Source of the DNA: Enterobacteriaceae endosymbiont of Donacia simplex
GTDB taxonomy: Bacteria; Pseudomonadota; Gammaproteobacteria; Enterobacterales; Enterobacteriaceae
DNA: 64,000 nt
NCBI RefSeq assembly: GCF_012568645.1
Contig: NZ_CP046192.1
Location: 249,981-313,980 of the forward strand
Direction of reading: 5' to 3'
Shown: piece by piece, positions 19,463-29,619 of the stretch
How the letters are laid out: every line of letters starts with the position of its first letter
Numbering within the stretch: the stretch's first letter is position 1
Notes under the pieces: generated by a model
Database searches by the model: none
What the model was told of the DNA's origin: nothing
What the model saw: the letters and a program-made list of their open reading frames with translations, nothing else
Translations under genes and position numbers: made by a program

Positions 19463-19642
19463 TTAATATATCACCTTTATCATATAAGATATTTTTTTAA
19501 TCATTCCTAAAATACTAGGTGTATTTTTTTTAATAACAGTATGTCCAATATGCTTTAATCCTAAACTAATTAAAATAGCTTTATGTTTAGGTAATCTACC
19601 TATAGAACTTTTAATTTGTATAATTTTAATATTTTTTAACAC
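19463..19642 (-). CDS. rpmD: 50S ribosomal protein L30, GTG start inside rpsE
   Basis: A 59-residue L30, the E. coli length, aligning from its second residue: [19 protein letters not shown], then GLKHIGHTV and [12 protein letters not shown]. The frame is closed upstream by a TGA at 19646-19648, leaving GTG at 19640-19642 as the only plausible start. This places the first 17 bases inside the 3' end of rpsE. No ATG start is possible. The gene is expected here from the spc order rpsE-rpmD-rplO. Confidence 0.9.
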   Translation of the reverse strand: MLKNIKIIQIKSSIGRLPKHKAILISLGLKHIGHTVIKKNTPSILGMIKKISYMIKVIY

Positions 19643-20156
19643 TATTCATGTTCCTTTTTATTTCTTCTATAGTTTTATTTCTTTTAGCTGCAATCATTTT
19701 TAATGAATTGATACTTGATAATCCTTTTATAGTCGCTTTAACTATATTAATAGGATTGGTAGAACCATAAGCTTTAGCTAAAACATTATATATACCTACA
19801 ACTTCTAATACAGCTCGCATAGCTCCACCTGCAATAATACCTGTTCCTTCATAAGCTGGTTGTATAAATACAAAAGATCCAGTATGGTATCCTTTAATAG
19901 GATACTGAATTGTATTATTATTAATAATGATATTTATCATATTTTTTTTAGCTTTTTCCATAGCTTTTTGTATTGCATTAGGAACTTCTTTAGCTTTACC
20001 ATATCCAAAACCAATTCTTCCTTTACCATTACCAACTACAGTTAAAGCTGTAAAAGAAAAAATACGTCCTCCTTTAACAGTTTTAGATACCCTATTAACA
20101 GAAATTAATTTTTCTTTTAATTCATGATTTTGATATTTATTATTATAAAGATTCAT
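19626..20156 (-). CDS. rpsE: 30S ribosomal protein S5
   Basis: Decoding-fidelity protein with S4 and S12. It has 176 residues (E. coli 167). The double-stranded RNA-binding domain has [20 protein letters not shown], followed by [18 protein letters not shown]. The C-terminal tail is extended by several Lys/Asn residues and overlaps the start of rpmD by 17 bases. Confidence 0.98.
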   Translation of the reverse strand: MNLYNNKYQNHELKEKLISVNRVSKTVKGGRIFSFTALTVVGNGKGRIGFGYGKAKEVPNAIQKAMEKAKKNMINIIINNNTIQYPIKGYHTGSFVFIQPAYEGTGIIAGGAMRAVLEVVGIYNVLAKAYGSTNPINIVKATIKGLSSINSLKMIAAKRNKTIEEIKRNMNSVKKY

Positions 20157-20176
20157 AATTTTCTTTTGAAATAATG

Positions 20177-20530
20177 TTAAAAGTTTAAACCTGTTTGACG
20201 TGCAGCATTTGCTAATGCTTGAATACGTCCATGATATTTGAAACCTGAACGATCAAATGATATATTTAAAATACCTTTTTTAATAGACCTATTTGCTATT
20301 TTATTTCCGATAAAAATTGCAGCTTGTATATTTCCAGTATATTTTAATTTTTTTTTTATCTTTTTTTCTAAAGTAGAAGCTGTTATTAAAACTTTATTAT
20401 TTACGGAGATTATTTGTGCATATATATGACGAGAAGTACGATGTATTGATAAACGTATTAATTTAAATTTTTGTAAATTTTTTCGAAATTTAGTTGCTCT
20501 ACGTATACGAGCAATTTTTTTAATATTCAT
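20177..20530 (-). CDS. rplR: 50S ribosomal protein L18
   Basis: Binds 5S rRNA with L5 and L25. It has 117 residues, as in E. coli, with [15 protein letters not shown] and [20 protein letters not shown] near the C-terminus. It lies 20 bases before rpsE in the spc order. Confidence 0.98.
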   Translation of the reverse strand: MNIKKIARIRRATKFRKNLQKFKLIRLSIHRTSRHIYAQIISVNNKVLITASTLEKKIKKKLKYTGNIQAAIFIGNKIANRSIKKGILNISFDRSGFKYHGRIQALANAARQTGLNF

Positions 20531-20555
20531 AATTCCTTTTTAAAAACCTTTTATT

Positions 20556-21089
20556 TTATTTTTTTTTGGTTTCTTTAATTTTAATTATTTCGTTACTATA
20601 ACGAATACCTTTACCTTTATATGGTTCAGGAGGACGATAAGATCTTATATTGGCAGCTACTTGACCTAAGAGCTGTTTATTAGGACTTGTTAAAAGTATT
20701 TCATTTTGATTTAAACATTTTCCCATAATATTTTTAGGTAAAACAAAATTTATTGGATGAGAAAATCCTAATATTAAATTAAGTATATTGTTTTTTATTG
20801 AAAATTTATATCCGACACCAAATAATATTAATTTTTTTGTAAAACCTATTGTTACTCCAATAATCATAGATCTCATAAGAGAACTAGCAGTACCAACTTG
20901 GATCCAATCTTCTCTACATTTTTTTTTTGGTTCAAATAATAATTTATCTTTTTTAAAAATTATTTTAACTTTTTTATTAAAAGTATTTTCTAATATTCCA
21001 TTATTACCTTTAATATTTATTTTTTGTTTATTAATAGTGATTTTAATATTATTTGGAATAACAATAAATTTTTTAGCTATTCTAGACAT
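20556..21089 (-). CDS. rplF: 50S ribosomal protein L6
   Basis: Two-domain protein near the sarcin-ricin loop. It has 177 residues, as in E. coli. SLMRSMIIGVTIGF spans the middle, and the signature PEPYKGKGIRYSNE lies near the end. The first domain is Lys-rich and more diverged than the second. Confidence 0.98.
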   Translation of the reverse strand: MSRIAKKFIVIPNNIKITINKQKINIKGNNGILENTFNKKVKIIFKKDKLLFEPKKKCREDWIQVGTASSLMRSMIIGVTIGFTKKLILFGVGYKFSIKNNILNLILGFSHPINFVLPKNIMGKCLNQNEILLTSPNKQLLGQVAANIRSYRPPEPYKGKGIRYSNEIIKIKETKKK

Positions 21090-21107
21090 GATTTATATAC
21101 CTTTATT

Positions 21108-21500
21108 TTAGGATACATAACATATAATTTCACCACCTATACCATAATAACGTGCTGTATAATCTGTTATTATTCCTTTAGATGTAGAAATAATAGCAAT
21201 ACCTAAACCAGCCATAACTTTAGGTAAAAACTTTTTTTTTTTATAAATTCTTAATCCAGGACGACTAACACAATAAATTTTTTCGATAACTCCCTTACCT
21301 TTAAAATATTTTAGAGTAATTTCTAATAAAATTTTTTTTTCTTTAATAAGATTAAAATTATTAATATATCCTTCATTTTTTAAAATATTAGCAATAGATT
21401 TTTTTACTTTTGAATATTGCATTAAAATTTTAGATTTATGTGATGATTGTCCATTACGGATACGTGTTAACATATCTGCAATTGGATTTTGTATACTCAT
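21108..21500 (-). CDS. rpsH: 30S ribosomal protein S8
   Basis: Primary 16S binder and, in E. coli, the repressor of the spc operon through the rplE leader. It has 130 residues (E. coli 130), starting [17 protein letters not shown] and ending [12 protein letters not shown] did not find a copy of its helix-21 target in the short rplX-rplE gap. Confidence 0.98.
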   Translation of the reverse strand: MSIQNPIADMLTRIRNGQSSHKSKILMQYSKVKKSIANILKNEGYINNFNLIKEKKILLEITLKYFKGKGVIEKIYCVSRPGLRIYKKKKFLPKVMAGLGIAIISTSKGIITDYTARYYGIGGEIICYVS

Positions 21501-21532
21501 ATTAAAATTTTCCTATATAGATTTATAATAAA

Positions 21533-21838
21533 TTACCAACTAGATTTTTTTAATCCTGGAATATCTCCTTTCATTGCAGCTTCTCTTAACTTAATTCTAC
21601 TTAATCCAAATTTTCTTAAAAATGCATGTGGTCTACCAGTTAATTTACATCTATTTCTTTGTCTTGATAAACTAGAATCTCTTGGTAAAGATTGTAATTT
21701 AAAAATAGCATCCCACCTTAATTTATCAGAAGTATTTATATCGGAAATAATTTTTTTTAATTTTTTTCTTTTTAAAAAAAATTTCTTTCCTAATTTTATT
21801 CTTTTTAATTCACGTGCTTTAATAGATTCTTTTGCCAT
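21533..21838 (-). CDS. rpsN: 30S ribosomal protein S14
   Basis: Small-subunit head protein, 101 residues as in E. coli. It is the zinc-free long form: the central region [20 protein letters not shown] has one Cys and no CxxC pairs. The end IPGLKKSSW is conserved. Confidence 0.98.
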   Translation of the reverse strand: MAKESIKARELKRIKLGKKFFLKRKKLKKIISDINTSDKLRWDAIFKLQSLPRDSSLSRQRNRCKLTGRPHAFLRKFGLSRIKLREAAMKGDIPGLKKSSW

Positions 21839-21851
21839 TTTAAAACCTTTT

Positions 21852-22391
21852 TTATGATTTAAATGGAAATTTAAATTCTTTAAATAAAGTATAACTTTCT
21901 TTATTTGATATTTTATTAGTAGTTATTGTAATATCTAATCCACGAATATGATCTATTTTATCAAAATCAATTTCAGGAAAAATTATTTGTTCTTTTATTC
22001 CTATACTATAATTACCATTTTTATCAAAAGATTTTTTAGATAAACCTCTAAAATCTCTAATTCTTGGTATTACTATCCATAACAAACGTTCAAAAAAATT
22101 CCACATTTTTTGTTTTCTTAAAGTAACTTTACATCCAATTGGATATCCTTTCCTTATTTTAAAAGCAGCTATTGATTTATGTGATTTAGTTATTATTGGT
22201 TTTTGGCCACTAATAATAGTTAAGTCATTTATAGCATTATCTAAATATTTTTTATCAGAAATTACCTTACCTACTCCCATATTTAAAGTAATTTTTTTTA
22301 TACAAGGAACTTGCATTACAGAAGTATATTTAAATTTTAACATTAATTTTTTTATTATTTTATTTTTATAAAAATTATATAATTTTGACAT
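21852..22391 (-). CDS. rplE: 50S ribosomal protein L5
   Basis: Binds 5S rRNA and contacts the P-site tRNA. It has 179 residues, as in E. coli, with [18 protein letters not shown] near the start and [16 protein letters not shown] in the middle. It follows rplX by 20 bases. Confidence 0.98.
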   Translation of the reverse strand: MSKLYNFYKNKIIKKLMLKFKYTSVMQVPCIKKITLNMGVGKVISDKKYLDNAINDLTIISGQKPIITKSHKSIAAFKIRKGYPIGCKVTLRKQKMWNFFERLLWIVIPRIRDFRGLSKKSFDKNGNYSIGIKEQIIFPEIDFDKIDHIRGLDITITTNKISNKESYTLFKEFKFPFKS

Positions 22392-22411
22392 TTATTACTA
22401 TCTCTATTAAC

Positions 22412-22729
22412 TTATTTTATATTTTTACCGTTAGATTTAAAAAACCTTTTTTTACTTCCTTTATCATTATATCGTATTCCAATGCGATCAGATTTACCTG
22501 TTTTTTTATTAAAAATAGCAATATTAGAAATATGAATATTTGCTTCTTGTTCTATAATTCCACCTGTATGTGATAAAGCAGGATTAGGTTTACTATGTTT
22601 TTTAACAATATTTATTCCTTTAATTATTACGAATTTTTTTTTTATAAAAGATTTAATTTTTCCTGTTTTACCTTTATCTTTTCCTGTTAAAATTATTACT
22701 TCATCATTACGATGTAATTTATTTATCAT
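22412..22729 (-). CDS. rplX: 50S ribosomal protein L24
   Basis: Assembly initiator of the 50S subunit. I chose the ATG at 22729, giving 105 residues (E. coli 104) that begin [20 protein letters not shown] and align from residue 1. AAAGAG lies 10 bases upstream. A TTG seven codons earlier would overlap rplN by 4 bases but adds residues absent from the family. The KOW motif is in the first third. Confidence 0.96.
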   Translation of the reverse strand: MINKLHRNDEVIILTGKDKGKTGKIKSFIKKKFVIIKGINIVKKHSKPNPALSHTGGIIEQEANIHISNIAIFNKKTGKSDRIGIRYNDKGSKKRFFKSNGKNIK

Positions 22730-22746
22730 ATATTTATATCTCTTTA

Positions 22747-23118
22747 TCAAATAACTTCTGGAGCTAATGAAATAATTTTCATAAATTTTTCATTCCTTAG
22801 TTCTCTAGTAATAGGACCAAAAATTCTTGTACCAATTAATTGTTCATTAGTATCATTTAATAAAACACATGCATTATGGTCAAATCTTATTATAGAACCA
22901 TCAGAACGTCTTATACCTTTTTTTGTTCTAACTATTACAGCTTTTAATACATCACCTTTTTTTACTTTTCCTCGCGGAATAGCATCTTTTACAGTTATTT
23001 TAATAATATCTCCAATGTTAGCATAGCGACGTCGTGATCCACCTAAAACTTTAATACACATAACACTTTTTGCACCAGAATTATCAGCTATATTTAATTT
23101 TGTATGTTCTTGTATCAT
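22747..23118 (-). CDS. rplN: 50S ribosomal protein L14
   Basis: Forms a bridge to 16S rRNA. It has 123 residues (as in E. coli), with [20 protein letters not shown] and the late [13 protein letters not shown]. It is first in the spc operon. The 92 bases between it and rpsQ are all A/T apart from a GAG-type ribosome site, and probably contain the spc promoter, which I could not resolve. Confidence 0.98.
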   Translation of the reverse strand: MIQEHTKLNIADNSGAKSVMCIKVLGGSRRRYANIGDIIKITVKDAIPRGKVKKGDVLKAVIVRTKKGIRRSDGSIIRFDHNACVLLNDTNEQLIGTRIFGPITRELRNEKFMKIISLAPEVI

Positions 23119-23210
23119 ATATAATATCTCTATTTAAAATAAATATTAAAATTAAAAATTTAAATTTTAAAAAATAATAATTAAAATTTATTAAATATAT
23201 AATTTTATAA

Positions 23211-23465
23211 TTAAATTACTATTTTTTTTATAATATTAACTAGAGTCCAAGATTTAGTTTTTGATAATGGACGACATTCTTTAATTTCAACAATATCTCC
23301 TATTTTACATATATTGTCTTTATCATGCACATGTAATTTAGTAGTACGATTGATATATTTACCATAAATAGGATGTTTTATTAACCTATTAATACTAACA
23401 ATAATTGATTTTTGCATTTTATTACTTATTACTTTACCTTTCAATAGCTTTGTTTTTTTTTGCAT
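23211..23465 (-). CDS. rpsQ: 30S ribosomal protein S17
   Basis: Primary 16S binder with an OB fold. It has 84 residues, as in E. coli, with [14 protein letters not shown] at the start and [14 protein letters not shown] at the end. It is last in the S10 operon, 4 bases after rpmC. Confidence 0.98.
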   Translation of the reverse strand: MQKKTKLLKGKVISNKMQKSIIVSINRLIKHPIYGKYINRTTKLHVHDKDNICKIGDIVEIKECRPLSKTKSWTLVNIIKKIVI

Positions 23466-23469
23466 GATT

Positions 23470-23664
23470 TTATGATCTTTTTTTTCTTTGTGATATAATT
23501 GTTTTTATTCGTGCAATATTTTTTCTTGATTTTTTAAGTAAATGAGTTTGTTTTAAATTTCCTGATTTTAATTGTATTTTTAAATTTAATTGTTCTCTCA
23601 TTAAACTTAATAATTCATTTTTTAAATCTGTATTATTTTTCTTTATAATTTCATTTATTTTCAT
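23470..23664 (-). CDS. rpmC: 50S ribosomal protein L29
   Basis: Two-helix protein at the tunnel exit, near the trigger factor and SRP site. It has 64 residues (E. coli 63). [20 protein letters not shown] is represented by [10 protein letters not shown] and [20 protein letters not shown]. Confidence 0.98.
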   Translation of the reverse strand: MKINEIIKKNNTDLKNELLSLMREQLNLKIQLKSGNLKQTHLLKKSRKNIARIKTIISQRKKRS

Positions 23665-23676
23665 ATAATATGTATT

Positions 23677-24078
23677 TTATTTTTTCAAAAAAATAGTTTT
23701 GATAGGTAATTTAGCAGTACCTAACTTAAATGCTTTACGAGCTGTTAATTCGGAAACTCCATCAATTTCATATAAAATTCTTCCAGGTTGTACTAAAGCC
23801 ACCCAGTATTCTACATTACCTTTACCTTTTCCCATTCTAACTTCTAAAGGTTTTTCTGTTATAGGTTTATCTGGGAAAATTCTAATCCATATTTTTCCTT
23901 GTCTTTTAATAAAATGACTAATAGCTCTTCTTGCTGATTCTATTTGTTTAGAAGTAATTCTACCTCTATTTATTGCTTTAATCCCATAAGTACCAAAATT
24001 AATATTCATTCCAATAATAACACCACGATTCCTTCCTTTATGCATTTTTTTAAATTTTGTACGTTTTGGTTGTAACAT
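23677..24078 (-). CDS. rplP: 50S ribosomal protein L16
   Basis: Close to the peptidyl-transferase centre and needed for late 50S assembly. It has 133 residues (E. coli 136), starting [19 protein letters not shown], with [20 protein letters not shown] in the middle. Confidence 0.98.
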   Translation of the reverse strand: MLQPKRTKFKKMHKGRNRGVIIGMNINFGTYGIKAINRGRITSKQIESARRAISHFIKRQGKIWIRIFPDKPITEKPLEVRMGKGKGNVEYWVALVQPGRILYEIDGVSELTARKAFKLGTAKLPIKTIFLKK

Positions 24079-24100
24079 TATATAAAAACCTCTTTTTTTT

Positions 24101-24811
24101 TTATTTACGTCCCTTATTACGTTGTAATCTATAAGGATGATGTGTAATAGGTTTAGTAAAAATTAATTTTTTTTTAAAATTATGTTTTAATATTTCTCCT
24201 TTAAAAATCCATACTTTTACTCCTATTATTCCATATGTAGTATTTGCTTCTGATAAACTAAAATCAATATCTGCTCTTAAAGTATGTAATGGTACTCTAC
24301 CTTCTCTATACCATTCTGTACGAGCAATTTCAGTGCCACCTAAACGACCACTTACTTCTACTTTTACTCCTTTAGCACCTAATCTCATAGCATTTTGTAC
24401 TGCTCTTTTCATTGCTCTTCTAAACATTATTCGTTTTTCTAATTGTACTGATATTATATCAGCTACTAATTTTGCTTCCAATTCTGGTTTTCTAACTTCA
24501 GTTATATTTACTTGAGCTGGTACTCCAGTAATTTTAGATATTATTTTTCTGAGTTTTTCAACATCTTCTCCTTTTTTACCTATAACTATACCAGGACGTG
24601 ATGTATGAATATTAACTCGAATACTTTTTGATGGTCTTTCGATTGTTATTTTAGAAACAGAAGCTTTTTTTAATTTTTTATTTAAAAAATTTCTTACCTG
24701 AAAATCACTGTGTAAATAATTTGCATAATTTTTTGTATTTGCAAACCAAATAGAATTCCATATTTTTGTAATTCCTAATCTTAAACCATTTGGATGTGTT
24801 TTTTGACCCAT
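24101..24811 (-). CDS. rpsC: 30S ribosomal protein S3
   Basis: Lines the mRNA entry tunnel and has helicase activity with S4 and S5. It has 236 residues (E. coli 233), beginning [16 protein letters not shown]. The KH loop [17 protein letters not shown] is intact. Its ATG shares one base with the rplV stop, and its GGAG site lies inside rplV, so translation is coupled. Confidence 0.98.
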   Translation of the reverse strand: MGQKTHPNGLRLGITKIWNSIWFANTKNYANYLHSDFQVRNFLNKKLKKASVSKITIERPSKSIRVNIHTSRPGIVIGKKGEDVEKLRKIISKITGVPAQVNITEVRKPELEAKLVADIISVQLEKRIMFRRAMKRAVQNAMRLGAKGVKVEVSGRLGGTEIARTEWYREGRVPLHTLRADIDFSLSEANTTYGIIGVKVWIFKGEILKHNFKKKLIFTKPITHHPYRLQRNKGRK

Positions 24812-25161
24812 TAATTTTTCTCCAATTTCATATTATCTGATAATATTATAGTAATATGACTTGTATATTTTAAAATTCGATCTGATCGACCTTTAGCTCT
24901 AGGTAGAATACGTTTCATATTTGTTCCTAAATCTATAAAAATTTTAAATATAAATAAATTATCTATATCTAACCCATAATTATGTTCAGCATTAGCTATT
25001 GCAGAATTTAATACTTTTTTAATTAAAAAAGATGATTTTTTATTAGAAAAATTTAAAATATCTAATGCTTTAGATATTTTATTTCCTCTAATAATATTAG
25101 CTATTAATCTTAGTTTTTGTGCAGAAGAAGGAGCATATTTATGTTTTGCTATAATTTCCAT
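24811..25161 (-). CDS. rplV: 50S ribosomal protein L22
   Basis: Its beta-hairpin lines the exit-tunnel constriction. It has 116 residues (E. coli 110), with [23 protein letters not shown] and the hairpin region [19 protein letters not shown]. Confidence 0.98.
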   Translation of the reverse strand: MEIIAKHKYAPSSAQKLRLIANIIRGNKISKALDILNFSNKKSSFLIKKVLNSAIANAEHNYGLDIDNLFIFKIFIDLGTNMKRILPRAKGRSDRILKYTSHITIILSDNMKLEKN

Positions 25162-25202
25162 GTTTGCCCTTAAGTAAATATATTATATGAATAAATATAT
25201 AT

Positions 25203-25490
25203 TTATTTTTTTAAAGTTTTTTTAATTTTTTTATCAGCTGTATGTCCTCTATATGTACGTGTTGGAGAAAATTCACCTAATTTATGACCGACCATTTCAT
25301 CTAAAATATATATTGGAATATGTTGTCGACCATTATGTACAGAAATAGTTAATCCAATCATATTAGGAAAAATAGTTGAACGTCTAGACCAAGTACGTAA
25401 TGGTTTTTTATCTTTATTTTTTATTGATTTTTCAATTTTTTTTAATAAATGTTGATCAATAAAAGGTCCTTTTTTTAAAGAACGTGGCAT
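25203..25490 (-). CDS. rpsS: 30S ribosomal protein S19
   Basis: Head protein that forms the A-site finger bridge with S13. It has 95 residues (E. coli 92), with [29 protein letters not shown] and [17 protein letters not shown]. Confidence 0.98.
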   Translation of the reverse strand: MPRSLKKGPFIDQHLLKKIEKSIKNKDKKPLRTWSRRSTIFPNMIGLTISVHNGRQHIPIYILDEMVGHKLGEFSPTRTYRGHTADKKIKKTLKK

Positions 25491-25515
25491 ATTTTATTAC
25501 CTTTTATTAATAAAA

Positions 25516-26337
25516 TTACTTATTACGATGTTTAATAATGTATTTATCTGTTCTTTTATTTTTTCTTGTTTTTTTACCTTTAGTTTGAACTCCCCATGGA
25601 GTTACAGGATGTTTTCCAAAATTTTTTCCTTCTCCTCCACCATGAGGATGGTCTATAGGATTCATTGCTGTACCTCTAACTGTTGGTCTAATTCCTTTCC
25701 ATCTTTTTGCACCTGCTTTACCAAAAGATTTTAACATATGTTCATTATTTCCTATTTCTCCTAATGTAGCTCTACAATTAGATTGAATTTTACGAATTTC
25801 TCCTGATTTTAATCTTAAAGTTATGTATGATTTTTCTTTTGAAATTAATTGAACATATGTACCAGCAGCTCTAGCTATTTGTCCTCCTTTACCCGGTTTC
25901 ATTTCTATATTATGTAAGATTGTTCCTACAGGAATATTACTTAATGGTAATGTATTACCAATTTTTATACTTACATCAGTTCCTGATTCTACAATATCAC
26001 CAATTTTTAGATTTTTAGGAGATAGAATATATTTTTTTACTCCATCTTTATATTTTATTAATGCAATATTAGCAGAACGATTTGGATCATATTCTATTCT
26101 CTCTACTATAGCAGGAATATTATCTTTATTTCTTTTAAAATCTATAATACGATATAATCTTTTATGACCTCCACCAATATGACGAGTTGTAATACGACCA
26201 TTATTATTTCTTCCTCCTGATCTATTTTTTTTTTCTACTCTAGAAGAAAGGGGTCTCCCCTTATATAAAGAATGATTAATTATTTTAATCATATGACGTC
26301 TTCCAGGAGAAGTTGGATTATATTTTTTAATTGTCAT
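25516..26337 (-). CDS. rplB: 50S ribosomal protein L2
   Basis: Essential for subunit joining and peptidyl transfer. It has 273 residues, as in E. coli. The hallmark [13 protein letters not shown], with the critical His, is near residue 225; [18 protein letters not shown] is near residue 50. Confidence 0.99.
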   Translation of the reverse strand: MTIKKYNPTSPGRRHMIKIINHSLYKGRPLSSRVEKKNRSGGRNNNGRITTRHIGGGHKRLYRIIDFKRNKDNIPAIVERIEYDPNRSANIALIKYKDGVKKYILSPKNLKIGDIVESGTDVSIKIGNTLPLSNIPVGTILHNIEMKPGKGGQIARAAGTYVQLISKEKSYITLRLKSGEIRKIQSNCRATLGEIGNNEHMLKSFGKAGAKRWKGIRPTVRGTAMNPIDHPHGGGEGKNFGKHPVTPWGVQTKGKKTRKNKRTDKYIIKHRNK

Positions 26338-26355
26338 ATTTTATAAATTTAATCC

Positions 26356-26661
26356 TTATAAATGTTTGTTTATATTAAAATCAATTTTTTGATTTTTTTC
26401 TAAAATTATATATGCTTTTTTCCAATTACTACGTTGAAAACTATATTTCTTGTTTTTTTTTTTTTTACCTTTCATAATTAAAGTATTAACACTTTTTACT
26501 TTTATATTAAAAATTTTTTTTATTGCTTTTTTTATATCTATTTTAGTTGCTTTTTTTAAAACTTTAATAATTAAAGTATTTGTTTTTTCTGCAATAAAAG
26601 AAGATTTTTCAGAAATATGTGGTCCTTTTATAATTTTAAAATTATATTCTTTTTGAATCAT
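26356..26661 (-). CDS. rplW: 50S ribosomal protein L23
   Basis: Docking site for trigger factor and SRP. It has 101 residues, as in E. coli. ISEKSSFIAEKTNTLIIKV is conserved, while the tunnel loop is reduced to KGKKKKNKKYSF and the trigger-factor contact region is Lys-rich. Its start overlaps the rplD stop by 4 bases. Confidence 0.97.
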   Translation of the reverse strand: MIQKEYNFKIIKGPHISEKSSFIAEKTNTLIIKVLKKATKIDIKKAIKKIFNIKVKSVNTLIMKGKKKKNKKYSFQRSNWKKAYIILEKNQKIDFNINKHL

Positions 26662-27263
26662 ATTAAAATCTCTTCTATATGTTTGATAGCATTAACAGTT
26701 ATAATAATCTTATTAGCATTAATTAAATAAATAGGATTTATATTAATTGAATTTTTAATTTTTATATTATATAAATTTCTAGATGCTAAAAATAAGTTTT
26801 TATCAATAAATGTTGTAATAATCATTATTTTTTTTGATAAATATTTTTTTAATTTTTCAATTAAAATTTTAGTTTTTGGTTTGCTAATATTAAATTTTTT
26901 AACTAAAATTAATCTTTTTTCTTTAATTAATTTTGAAAAAATACTTTTTAATGCATTACGGAACATTTTTTTATTAATTTTTTTATCATATATTTTGTTT
27001 TTTGCAGCAAAAGTAACTCCTCCAGAACGCCAAATTGGGCTTTTAAAAGATCCAGCTCTAGCTTTTCCTGTTCCTTTTTGTTTCCATGGTTTTTTACCTG
27101 ATCCTTTTACTTCTCCTCTATTTTTTTGTGCTTTAGTCCCTTGTCTACCTATTGTTCTATAAGATTCTATTAATTGATGTATTAATGGTTTGTTATAATT
27201 CCTATTAAAAATAATATCTGAAACTATAACTATTTCTTTAGTATCTTCTGTTATAATTTCCAT
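26658..27263 (-). CDS. rplD: 50S ribosomal protein L4
   Basis: Tunnel protein which in E. coli also represses the S10 operon at its leader. It has 201 residues, as in E. coli. The tunnel extension RTIGRQGTKAQKNRGEVKGS and KQKGTGKARAGS is well preserved; the globular C-terminal half is Ile/Lys/Asn-rich and diverged. Confidence 0.98.
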   Translation of the reverse strand: MEIITEDTKEIVIVSDIIFNRNYNKPLIHQLIESYRTIGRQGTKAQKNRGEVKGSGKKPWKQKGTGKARAGSFKSPIWRSGGVTFAAKNKIYDKKINKKMFRNALKSIFSKLIKEKRLILVKKFNISKPKTKILIEKLKKYLSKKIMIITTFIDKNLFLASRNLYNIKIKNSININPIYLINANKIIITVNAIKHIEEILI

Positions 27264-27298
27264 TATAATGCCTAATTAATATATTTATTTGTATTAAA

Positions 27299-27934
27299 TT
27301 AAATTTTTATTGCCGGTTTAACAATTACATTACTTCCAGTATATCCTGGAACAGCTCCTTTTATTAATAATAAATTTTTTATAAAATCTAACTTTATTAT
27401 ATGTAAATTTTGAATAGTAATTTTTTGGTTACCTAACTGTCCAGCCATTTTTTTACCTTTAAATACTTTCCCCGGAGTTTGATTTTGTCCAATAGATCCA
27501 GGTACTCTATGTGAAAGTGAGTTTCCATGACTAGCATCTTGAGTTTTAAAATTCCATTTTTTTACAGTTCCTGAAAATCCTTTTCCTTTGGATATACCTG
27601 TTACATCTACCTTAACTATTTGTTTAAAAATATCAATATTTATTTTTTGACCTACATGAAAATTTTCAGGATTATAATTTTTAAGACGATATTCCCATAA
27701 AATATATCCTCCTTCTGTTTTTGCTTTTTTAAAATGTCCTATTTCAGCTTTATTCATACGACTTATTTTTTTAAATCCAGTAGTCATTTGAATAGCATTA
27801 TATCCATCATTTAAAATAGTTTTAATTTGAGTAATTCGAATAGTATTAAAATGTATAACAGTTATTGGTATAGATATACCATCTTTAGTAAAGATTCTTG
27901 TCATACCCATTTTTTTTCCTATTAATCCAATCAT
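27299..27934 (-). CDS. rplC: 50S ribosomal protein L3
   Basis: Early 50S assembly protein reaching the peptidyl-transferase centre. It has 211 residues (E. coli 209), starting [15 protein letters not shown]. The tip contains [20 protein letters not shown], including the Gln methylated by PrmB in E. coli. Confidence 0.98.
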   Translation of the reverse strand: MIGLIGKKMGMTRIFTKDGISIPITVIHFNTIRITQIKTILNDGYNAIQMTTGFKKISRMNKAEIGHFKKAKTEGGYILWEYRLKNYNPENFHVGQKINIDIFKQIVKVDVTGISKGKGFSGTVKKWNFKTQDASHGNSLSHRVPGSIGQNQTPGKVFKGKKMAGQLGNQKITIQNLHIIKLDFIKNLLLIKGAVPGYTGSNVIVKPAIKI

Positions 27935-27983
27935 ATATTTATATATACTCTATTTAATTATGTTAAAATTATAGTGAATTTTA

Positions 27984-28421
<438 letters not shown>

Positions 28422-28538
28422 TATATTTAACATATAAAACTTTAAAAACTATATAATATTAATTATAAAATTAAGTTCAAAATTTTTATTTTTTTAAAAA
28501 AATTTTACTTTTAAATAATTTTTATATATATAAATTAA

Positions 28539-28988
28539 ATGATAAAAAAATTTAATAATATAACTTTATTAGCTTTTGATTATGGTACTAAAAATATAGG
28601 AGTTGCTATTGGTCAAAGCTTAATAGGTATAGCACATACATTAAAAGTAATTAAGAATAAAAAATCAGGTAGTATTAATTGGTTAAAATTTTATAAATTA
28701 ATCAATAAATGGGGACCTAAAAAAATTATAATTGGATTACCACTAAAAATGAATGGTAGTCAACAATATACAACTATTTTAGCTAAAAATTTTGCTTTTC
28801 ATATAAAAAAGAAATTTAATATAGAAACTATTTTTCATGATGAAAGATTGAGTACAGTTGAAGCTAAATATATTTTATTTGCAAAAGGAGGATGGCGAAA
28901 ATTACAAAAAAGTGATATTAATTCTTTATCAGCATGTATTATTTTACAAAGTTGGTTTGAAAGTAATAAAGAAAATAATTGTAATTAA
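28539..28988 (+). CDS. ruvX: Holliday-junction-type nuclease / pre-16S rRNA 5'-processing factor RuvX
   Basis: YqgF-family RNase H-fold nuclease, implicated in 16S 5'-end maturation. It has 149 residues (E. coli 138). The catalytic frame is visible: AFDYGTKNIGVAIG near residue 13, IIIGLPLKMNG in the centre, DERLSTVEA and the final DINSLSACIIL. It begins a plus-strand run with yggT and hemW that keeps the E. coli relative order after loss of yggS, yggU and rdgB. Confidence 0.94.
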   Translation: MIKKFNNITLLAFDYGTKNIGVAIGQSLIGIAHTLKVIKNKKSGSINWLKFYKLINKWGPKKIIIGLPLKMNGSQQYTTILAKNFAFHIKKKFNIETIFHDERLSTVEAKYILFAKGGWRKLQKSDINSLSACIILQSWFESNKENNCN

Positions 28989-29046
28989 TTAGATATTTTT
29001 TTAATTTAATTAAAAAATACTTTTATATAATTTGAGGTAATCTTTT

Positions 29047-29607
29047 ATGATAACAATCATATGTTTTTTAAAACATTTAATAGATATTGTTATTTTACTT
29101 TTTTTATTAAGATTATGGATGTATTTTTCTATTAATAATTATTATAATTTTTTTGTAAAATATGTTATTTTATTAACAAATATTTTTTTAAAAAATATTA
29201 AAAAATTTATTTTTAAAAACAATAAAAATGAAATTTTATCATTTATTTTAATATTATTATTAATATTTTTTAAATATCCAATATTAATTTTAGTACAAAG
29301 TAAAAATTTATTTTTTCATAGTTTATTTTTTTTTATATTTATTAGTATATTAACTTTATTAAAATTTTTTGGATGTTTATTTTTTTGGTTAATTATAATA
29401 TATTTAATATTTAATATTTTTCATATGAAAAATAATGATTTAAATGATATTTTAAATATATTTATTTATCAGATTTTACAAGTTATAAGATTTTTTTTTA
29501 AGAATTTTTATAATATAAATATTATTTTACTTATTACTAATATAATTTTATATTTTTTAAATAATTTATTTATGGATTTATTCCCTCAATTTTGGTTTTT
29601 AATATAA
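29047..29607 (+). CDS. yggT: YggT-family inner-membrane protein
   Basis: Predicted integral membrane protein of 186 residues (E. coli 188) with two repeats of the YggT domain, each with a pair of hydrophobic helices and an LRLWMYF-type motif (residues 19-25 in the first repeat). Its function is poorly known; osmotic-stress and division-associated roles have been suggested for the family. The sequence is very Phe/Ile/Leu-rich and diverged, so recognition relies on the topology, length, GAGG ribosome site and position between ruvX and hemW. Confidence 0.8.
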   Translation: MITIICFLKHLIDIVILLFLLRLWMYFSINNYYNFFVKYVILLTNIFLKNIKKFIFKNNKNEILSFILILLLIFFKYPILILVQSKNLFFHSLFFFIFISILTLLKFFGCLFFWLIIIYLIFNIFHMKNNDLNDILNIFIYQILQVIRFFFKNFYNINIILLITNIILYFLNNLFMDLFPQFWFLI

Positions 29608-29619
29608 AAAATACATTAC

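Noticed and set aside
22730-22750. TTG start for rplX that would overlap rplN by 4 bases
   Set aside because: It adds seven residues absent from L24 and ignores the AAAGAG site placed correctly for the ATG at 22729.
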